Shown here: piece after piece, positions 58,749 through 64,000 of the stretch
Position numbering within the stretch: position 1 is the stretch's first letter
Layout of the letters: the number at the start of each line of letters is the position of its first letter
Source: Microbacterium sp. BLY
GTDB lineage: Bacteria > Actinomycetota > Actinomycetes > Actinomycetales > Microbacteriaceae
Length of the DNA stretch: 64,000 bases
Assembly: GCF_017939615.1 (NCBI RefSeq)
Contig: NZ_JAGKSR010000001.1
Location: 682,001-746,000 of the forward strand
Direction of reading: 5' to 3'
Notes under the pieces: generated by a model
What the model saw: only the letters and a program-made list of their open reading frames with translations
What the model was told of the DNA's origin: nothing
Database searches by the model: none
Made by a program: the position numbers and the translations under genes

Positions 58749-59288
58749 GTGACAGCCCGAGATCCCTTCCGCGTGATCTTCGTCTGCACGGGCAACATCT
58801 GCCGCTCCCCCATGGCGGAGGTCGTGTTCCGCGATCTCGCCGAGCGCCAGGGACTCGGGTCCCGGATCGTGTCGCGGAGCGCCGGCACCGGCGACTGGCA
58901 TCTCGGCGAGCGCGCCGACCACCGCACCATCGACTCACTGGCCCGGCGAGGGTACGACGGGTCGCAGCACCGCGCCCGGCAGTTCACCGCGGCGTCGTTC
59001 GCCGAGAACGACCTCGTGGTGGCACTGGACCGCACCCACGAGCGCATCCTCCGCGAGTGGGCCAGGGACGAGGACGAGGACGGCAAGGTCACGCTGCTGC
59101 TCGCCTTCGACCCGGAGGCCTCGACGCAGGACGTGCCCGATCCCTACTACGCGGGCCCCGAGATGTTCGATTCGGTGCTCGGTATGATCGAGACGGCGAC
59201 TCGTGGCTTGTTCCGCCAGCTCGAACCCGCCCTGCGCCCGCCCCGCTCGCCCCGAACCTTCGGGGCCTCATCAGGAGGACTCCCCTGA
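58749..59288 (+). CDS. Low-molecular-weight protein-tyrosine phosphatase
   Basis: The 179-residue enzyme has the CX5R active site FVCTGNICRSPMAE (Cys13, Arg19) and the general-acid loop DPYYAG. It removes phosphate from protein tyrosines or acts as an arsenate-reductase-like enzyme; the DPYY loop favours phosphatase. The GTG start at 58749 matches the first beta strand. Its stop overlaps the purB start codon (CTGA), so it is translationally coupled to purB. Confidence 0.92.
   Translation: MTARDPFRVIFVCTGNICRSPMAEVVFRDLAERQGLGSRIVSRSAGTGDWHLGERADHRTIDSLARRGYDGSQHRARQFTAASFAENDLVVALDRTHERILREWARDEDEDGKVTLLLAFDPEASTQDVPDPYYAGPEMFDSVLGMIETATRGLFRQLEPALRPPRSPRTFGASSGGLP
59249..59266 (+). promoter_or_regulatory. 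Hairpin just before the purB ribosome binding site
   Basis: GCCCCGAA-CC-TTCGGGGC is a perfect 8-bp inverted repeat in the 3' end of the phosphatase gene, 6 nt before AGGAGG (59273-59278). It could tune purB translation. Confidence 0.4.
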
Positions 59289-60667
59289 CTTTCCAGCCCT
59301 CGCTCCCGCCGCAGCCGCTCAGCCCCCTCGACGGTCGGTACCGTGCCGCCGTCACCGGGCTCGCCGACTTCCTCTCCGAGGCCGGACTCAACCGTGCGCG
59401 GGTCGAGGTGGAGGTCGAATGGCTCATCGCCCTCACCGACCGGTCGTTGTTCGAGACGTCGCCGCTGGCCGATACGGACAAGGAGCGCCTGCGCGCGCTG
59501 TACCGCGACTTCGGACAGGCCGAGATCGACTGGCTCGCCGAGAAGGAAGCCGTCACGCAGCACGATGTGAAGGCCATCGAGTACCTCGTGCGCGACCGAC
59601 TGTCGACGCTGGGCCTCGACCGCATCGCCGAGCTGACCCACTTCGCCTGCACGAGCGAGGACATCAACTCCACCTCCTACGCCCTGACCGTCAAGCGCGC
59701 GGTCGAAGAGGTCTGGCTCCCGGCCCTCGACACCGTGATCGCGAAGCTGCGCGAGCTCGCGGGCGAGCACGCCGACGCCGCGATGCTCTCCCGCACCCAT
59801 GGCCAACCCGCGACCCCGTCGACCATGGGCAAGGAGCTCGCCGTGTTCGCGTGGCGTCTGGAGCGGGTGCGCGCGCAGATCGCCGGCTCCGAGTACCTGG
59901 CGAAGTTCTCCGGCGCGACCGGCACCTGGTCCGCTCACCTCGCCGCCGACCCGGACGCCGACTGGCCGACCATCGCGCGCGAGTACATCGAGGGGCTCGG
60001 ACTGGGGTTCAACCCGCTGACCACCCAGATCGAGTCGCACGACTGGCAGGTGGAGCTGTACGACCGGGTGCGTCACGCCGGCGGCATCCTGCACAACCTC
60101 GCGACCGACATCTGGACCTACATCTCGCTCGGCTACTTCGCGCAGATCCCGGTGGCCGGCGCCACCGGCTCGTCGACGATGCCGCACAAGATCAACCCGA
60201 TCCGCTTCGAGAACGCCGAGGCCAACCTCGAGATCTCCGGCGCCCTGCTCGCGTCGCTCGGGCAGACTCTCGTCACGAGCCGTCTGCAGCGCGACCTCAC
60301 CGACTCCACCACGCAGCGCAACATCGGCGTCGCGTTCGGGCATTCGCTGCTCGCCCTCGACAACCTGCGTCGCGGCCTGAACGCGATCTCCCTGTCGCGC
60401 GACGTGCTGCTCGCCGACCTCGACGTGAACTGGGAGGTGCTCGCCGAGGCGATCCAGACGGTCATCCGCGCCGAGGTCGTCGCCGGCCGGTCGAGCATCC
60501 AGGACCCGTATGCGCTGCTCAAGGAGCTCACGCGCGGGCACCGCGTCGGCGCCGCCGACCTCGCCTCCTTCGTGGAGGGCCTGGAGATCGGCGACGCCGC
60601 CAAGCAGCGCCTTCTCGCTCTGACGCCGGCGACCTACACCGGCATCGCGGAGCGCCTCGCCCGCTGA
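59285..60667 (+). CDS. purB: Adenylosuccinate lyase, apparent CTG start
   Basis: The 460-residue enzyme acts twice in purine synthesis, splitting SAICAR and adenylosuccinate. It has PLSPLDGRYRAAV, TSEDINSTSYAL, THGQPATPSTMG and the fumarate-lyase signature GSSTMPHKINP. No ATG, GTG or TTG exists in frame near the expected N terminus. CTG at 59285 lies 6 nt after a perfect AGGAGG and overlaps the previous stop (CTGA), giving a normal-length protein beginning at TFQPSLPPQPL. The next internal candidates would cut conserved residues. Confidence 0.93.
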   Translation: MTFQPSLPPQPLSPLDGRYRAAVTGLADFLSEAGLNRARVEVEVEWLIALTDRSLFETSPLADTDKERLRALYRDFGQAEIDWLAEKEAVTQHDVKAIEYLVRDRLSTLGLDRIAELTHFACTSEDINSTSYALTVKRAVEEVWLPALDTVIAKLRELAGEHADAAMLSRTHGQPATPSTMGKELAVFAWRLERVRAQIAGSEYLAKFSGATGTWSAHLAADPDADWPTIAREYIEGLGLGFNPLTTQIESHDWQVELYDRVRHAGGILHNLATDIWTYISLGYFAQIPVAGATGSSTMPHKINPIRFENAEANLEISGALLASLGQTLVTSRLQRDLTDSTTQRNIGVAFGHSLLALDNLRRGLNAISLSRDVLLADLDVNWEVLAEAIQTVIRAEVVAGRSSIQDPYALLKELTRGHRVGAADLASFVEGLEIGDAAKQRLLALTPATYTGIAERLAR

Positions 60668-60680
60668 CGCGCCCGCGTGG

Positions 60681-62009
60681 TCAGTGCGGTCGGAGCGCCT
60701 CGACGAGCACGCGCCCTTCCGCAGCGGAGGGCGCGTCGAAGCCCAGCAGCGCGGAGATCGTGGGGGCGATGTCGATGTGCCGCGGGTCCTGTGCGCTGTG
60801 GTGCGGACGCACGCCGGAACCGGCGAGCGTGAGCACGGTGGACATGGTGCGGGACACCCCGTGCACCCCGGACACACCGTCCGACGGTGCGGCGCCGAGG
60901 CTCCACCCCTCCTCGGGCTCGATCACCAGCTCGCCGTACTTCTCCGACATGTGCATCGCCTGCTGATCGGCCTCGTCGTACACGGCAGCGACGTGGGGAA
61001 GAGCGGAGACCGCGGCCTCGATCGCGGCAACGGCTGCCGGGTCTCCCGCCGCGTCGCCGACGAGGTGCAGGGAGCCCACCCCGCCGACGACGATCACCGC
61101 ATCCGTCGCGGCTTGCGGTGACTGTCCGGCCGTCAGCATCTCCGCCTGATACCCGGCTCCGGCGATCGCGGCGAGCAGCTCGTTCCGCATGCCCTGGGTG
61201 AAGGTCTCCATGCCGTGGTCACCGGTCACCACGAATGCCGTACGCCCGAAGATCCCGGCATCCTTGGTCGCCTGCACCAGACGCCCGATCTGCGCGTCGA
61301 CCTCGGCGATCGCCGCCGGCATGTCCGGCGCGTCCTTGCCGTCGGCATGGCCCAGGGCGTCGAGACGGTCGCAGTAGACCGCGATGAGGTCGGGGATGCC
61401 GGCCATCTGCACCGGGGTGCCCGCACTCATGACCGGCTGCCCCTGCAACACCGCGACGGCGTCGTCCGTGCGGCGTGCGCAGTCCCCGCCGGGCTGCGTG
61501 TACAGGCCGGCGGGGTCGCCGAACGCGGTGCCGTGGTTCTGCACGATGAACCACTGGGACGACAGCACGGTTCCCCCCTGGGCCCTGATCGACTCGGCGA
61601 TGGTCGGCACCGCCAGATCGCGCTGCTGTCCGACCGCCGTCCCCGTCGCGGGGTCGAAGAAGTAGGCCGCGTTGTCGTGGGTCTCCGGCCATGCTCCCGT
61701 CGCGATCGACGACCAGGACGGGTTCGTGATCGACGTCATAACCCCCGTGGACTCGCTGATCGCGCCGCGGGTGGCGAGAGCGCGGAGGTTCGGCATCGCA
61801 CCCCCGGCCAGATAGTCCGGGTCGAAGCCGTCCAGCGCGATGAGCACCACGTGATCGGCGAGCGGCGGGCGCTCCCCCGGTCCGCCCCCGGGAGCTCCCG
61901 GTGCCGCGACCGCCGGCCCGGCCACCGCCGCTGCTCCCACGGTCACCGCCGCGGCGAGCAGCCCGAGCCCGCCCACCGTCCGCGTTCTTCTCCTCGTCGC
62001 GAATCCCAT
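60681..62009 (-). CDS. Exported type I phosphodiesterase / alkaline phosphatase family protein
   Basis: The 442-residue protein has an N-terminal signal with an Arg-rich start (ATRRRTRTVGG, then a long hydrophobic core ending AVAAPG). The ENPP/AlkP fold is visible as VLIALDGFDPDYL, MTSITNPSWSSIATG with the Thr/Ser nucleophile region, YCDRLDALGHADG and VTGDHGME for metal binding. It likely cleaves phosphodiesters or phosphomonoesters outside the cell. ATG 62009 with GAGGAGG 6 nt upstream is preferred over GTG 62024. Divergent from another exported phosphoesterase. Confidence 0.88.
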   Translation of the reverse strand: MGFATRRRTRTVGGLGLLAAAVTVGAAAVAGPAVAAPGAPGGGPGERPPLADHVVLIALDGFDPDYLAGGAMPNLRALATRGAISESTGVMTSITNPSWSSIATGAWPETHDNAAYFFDPATGTAVGQQRDLAVPTIAESIRAQGGTVLSSQWFIVQNHGTAFGDPAGLYTQPGGDCARRTDDAVAVLQGQPVMSAGTPVQMAGIPDLIAVYCDRLDALGHADGKDAPDMPAAIAEVDAQIGRLVQATKDAGIFGRTAFVVTGDHGMETFTQGMRNELLAAIAGAGYQAEMLTAGQSPQAATDAVIVVGGVGSLHLVGDAAGDPAAVAAIEAAVSALPHVAAVYDEADQQAMHMSEKYGELVIEPEEGWSLGAAPSDGVSGVHGVSRTMSTVLTLAGSGVRPHHSAQDPRHIDIAPTISALLGFDAPSAAEGRVLVEALRPH

Positions 62010-62298
62010 GCTGATCCTCCTCACGTCGCCGGGCCGGCGTCCGTCGCCGCCCGTGCGACCGACGGTGTCCGGTTCCCCGGCGGGGGATCAAGCGACGGAC
62101 GTCCGGGCGCAAGAGATCGTCCATGCCACCGGCTCCGGTGAGCGAATCGGGCACGATGCCGGCCGCGCGGATGGCCGATTTCTTGCGAGCCGCCCCGCCT
62201 CGATGTCGATCCATCGCATTCCCCTCCGCACGGAGACCGGCCGGGACGCGGTCCCGCTTGGGTGCTGCGGAGACGCCCACGACGAGGAGGAGCGGACA

Positions 62299-64000
62299 GT
62301 GGAGAGAACGGCAGGAACGAGACCCCCGGTGCAGACGCCCCTGACCAGGCGGGGATTCCTCGGCCTGTCCGCGGCCGGGATCATGCTCGGAGCAGCGGGC
62401 GGCTGGGGACCGTGGCCCGGCGGGAGCGTCGGTGCCGCCGCCGCGGATGACGAGACCGCGGGCACCCTCCGGTTCGCGGTCCTGACGGACACGCACGCCA
62501 ACGAGGACGAGACCGAGCGGATGGCGAACCTCCGCCGCATCTTCGGCGCGATCCAGGCGGAGGATCCCGCCTTCGTCCTGCACTGCGGAGACATCACCGA
62601 CTACGGCAGCGACGGCTCGTTCGCGGCCTACCGCGACCTCATCCCGGCCGCGCTCTGGGAACGCCTGCGCCACGTCCCCGGCAACCACGAGATCCGCTGG
62701 GACACCAGCGCGCGCCGCCGTTTCCAGCACTGGTTCGGCCCCACCAGTTACGGTTTCGACGCCGGCGGCGTGCACTTCCTCGCCCTGGACCCCACCCAGC
62801 TGCTGCAGGAGCCGGGGCTCTTCGGCGATGAGCTCGCCGTGCTCGAGGAGGAGCTGCGCGCGGTCGGCGACCGTCCGTCCGTCCTCTTCCTGCACTATCC
62901 GCTGGGCGGGGCGAACTACTACGTGAACGATACGGACGCGCTGCTGCGCACCCTCGCGCCCTTCCCCGTGCGCGCGATCTTCGCCGGCCACCGGCACCTC
63001 AACGAGATCGATCGCTTCAACGGCCTCACCCAGGTCACGACCAACGCCGCGCGCCCCGGCCCGTTCTATCTGCGGGTCACCGAACGACGCGGGCAGACGG
63101 GGCGCACGCTGCTCGTCGAGCACGTGACGCTCGGCGCGACCGATGCCGCCGCACCGACGGTCGAGACACTCACCGAGATCCCCCTGGACGCGCCGTCCGC
63201 TCCCACCGCGCCGATCCGCATCGCACCCCGGCCCGGTTCGACGGGGATCGCCCTCACCGCGGTCACCACCGGCGCGGCCGTCGCCGTCGATGCGCGGCTG
63301 CACCCGCAGGACGTCTTCGGCGCACGCGATGAGAGCGCCTGGACGCCGCTCACGGCCCGAGGGCGCTCCTGGCATGGCACCGTCGACCGCGCGGGGGTCG
63401 CACCCGGACGCCACCGCGTGCAGGTCCGCGCCGTCGACGACACGGGAGCGCGACGAGAGGAATGGGCGGAGGTGGAACTGCCCGGTCCCACGCGGGCCCG
63501 GGCAGCCTGGGAACTCGAGATCGGCGGTCAGATCCAGGGCGCGCTCGCGGCGCGAGGGGGGACCGTCGTCGCGTGCTCCACGTCGGGCCGGGTGGTGGCC
63601 GTCGACGCCGGCGGACGCGGCCGGCCCCGACCGCGGTGGACCGCCGACACCGGCCCGATCCATCGCGGCGCCGCGTTCACACCCGACGGACGACTCGTGC
63701 TCGTGCCCAGCGCCGACGGCCTACTGCTCGCCCTGGACGCCCGCACCGGACGCACCGTCTGGACCAGCCGGTTCCCGAAGCCCGTGCTCACCACACCTCT
63801 CGTCGCCGCCTCCGACGGCGCGACCCGCATCCTCGTCTCCGCCGAGGACACGCTGCGCTGCCTCGACCGGGACGGCACCACCCTGTGGGAGGCGCCGGTG
63901 CCGGTCCGCACCGCCGGACGGGCCGCCTGCGACGGCGAGCGTGTGTTCGTCGGGGCGGGCGACGGCCGCGGCTACGCCTACGACCTGCGCACGGGCGCCG
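62299..64000 (+). CDS. Exported metallophosphoesterase with C-terminal beta-propeller, cut by the window end
   Basis: The first 567 residues are present and the gene runs off the window. A Tat signal (TRRGFLGLSAAGIM, about residues 16-29) is followed by a calcineurin-like phosphoesterase with TDTHANEDE (D64, H66), CGDITDYG (D98), PGNHE (N129, H130), FLHYPLGG and FAGHRHL. From about residue 400 there are PQQ/propeller repeats (GRVVAVDAGG, GLLLALDARTGRTVW, GRGYAYDLRTG). GAGGAGG lies 8 nt before the GTG start. It is divergent from the ENPP-type gene; the 289-bp gap 62010-62298 holds no supported gene. Confidence 0.9.
   Translation, partial: MERTAGTRPPVQTPLTRRGFLGLSAAGIMLGAAGGWGPWPGGSVGAAAADDETAGTLRFAVLTDTHANEDETERMANLRRIFGAIQAEDPAFVLHCGDITDYGSDGSFAAYRDLIPAALWERLRHVPGNHEIRWDTSARRRFQHWFGPTSYGFDAGGVHFLALDPTQLLQEPGLFGDELAVLEEELRAVGDRPSVLFLHYPLGGANYYVNDTDALLRTLAPFPVRAIFAGHRHLNEIDRFNGLTQVTTNAARPGPFYLRVTERRGQTGRTLLVEHVTLGATDAAAPTVETLTEIPLDAPSAPTAPIRIAPRPGSTGIALTAVTTGAAVAVDARLHPQDVFGARDESAWTPLTARGRSWHGTVDRAGVAPGRHRVQVRAVDDTGARREEWAEVELPGPTRARAAWELEIGGQIQGALAARGGTVVACSTSGRVVAVDAGGRGRPRPRWTADTGPIHRGAAFTPDGRLVLVPSADGLLLALDARTGRTVWTSRFPKPVLTTPLVAASDGATRILVSAEDTLRCLDRDGTTLWEAPVPVRTAGRAACDGERVFVGAGDGRGYAYDLRTGA

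Noticed and set aside
62010..62298. Short open frames in the divergent region between the two phosphoesterase genes
   Set aside because: They are Arg/Pro-rich, lack motifs and ribosome binding sites, and lie across the promoter region.

Overview
The window is chromosomal DNA of a very GC-rich, gene-dense actinobacterium. Protein families, the short TANNNT -10 boxes sitting directly in front of start codons, a DtxR-type iron box and a Zur-type zinc box all point to the family Microbacteriaceae, most likely Microbacterium or a close relative. That assignment rests on family knowledge and was not tested by a search. There is no prophage, insertion sequence, CRISPR array or rRNA. One tRNA-Gly(CCC) is present.

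Layout. 37-1132: dCTP deaminase with a membrane protein. 1192-6572: an L-rhamnonate catabolic cluster (IclR regulator, ACS-family MFS transporter, MDR dehydrogenase, L-rhamnonate dehydratase, fumarylacetoacetase-type hydrolase). It has the same logic as the E. coli rhm/yfa genes, but the aldolase is replaced by an oxidation plus hydrolysis branch. 6637-13738: tRNA-Gly, a small HTH-like protein with a tandem-repeat operator, a lipoprotein, a DHFR-like reductase, DUF1684, PAP2, an NAD-dependent epimerase, a FUSC protein, an APC permease and a small acidic protein. 13803-25070: a polyol/pentose locus with an RbsABC-type ABC importer, two dehydrogenases, two FGGY kinases, a P-loop sugar or nucleoside kinase, a SIS isomerase-like protein, and a SorC regulator fused translationally to a ribulose-phosphate-epimerase-like gene.

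25137-35546: an OafA-type acyltransferase, CorA, a serine-hydrolase-like lipoprotein whose catalytic motifs are lost, DUF2470 and DtxR-controlled heme oxygenase, a PIF1-like helicase carrying an in-frame repeat insertion, a membrane-anchored protein, a CopD-CtaG fusion and HU. 35873-44452: a zinc-related block containing zinc-free ribosomal proteins L28, L33 and S14, then a DNA glycosylase, a coiled-coil/beta-propeller-like membrane protein, a TIGR03943/permease pair, Zur and ZnuBCA with a Zur box. 44517-50689: alpha-glucoside uptake and hydrolysis (GH13, MalFG-type ABC, ROK regulator). 50744-51150: an array of 104-bp tandem repeats. 51167-54758: the branched-chain/pyruvate-type 2-oxoacid dehydrogenase E1alpha, E1beta and E2. 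54864-57031: an aromatic/histidinol-phosphate aminotransferase, an RHH-Doc toxin-antitoxin pair and a four-helix membrane protein. 57037-60667: an alpha/beta hydrolase with a small WXG-like partner, a low-molecular-weight tyrosine phosphatase, and adenylosuccinate lyase that appears to start at CTG. 60681-64000: two divergent exported phosphoesterases, the second fused to a propeller and cut by the window end.

Many genes are linked by ATGA or GTGA overlaps, so most clusters are translationally coupled operons. At least sixteen transcription units have a TANNNT-like -10 hexamer 6-7 nt before the start codon and no Shine-Dalgarno, which predicts leaderless mRNAs. The most unusual signals are the 104-bp array, a 57-bp hairpin element found twice in opposite orientation, the repeat insertion in the helicase, the pseudo-serine-hydrolase and the rhamnonate cluster with its rewired lower branch.
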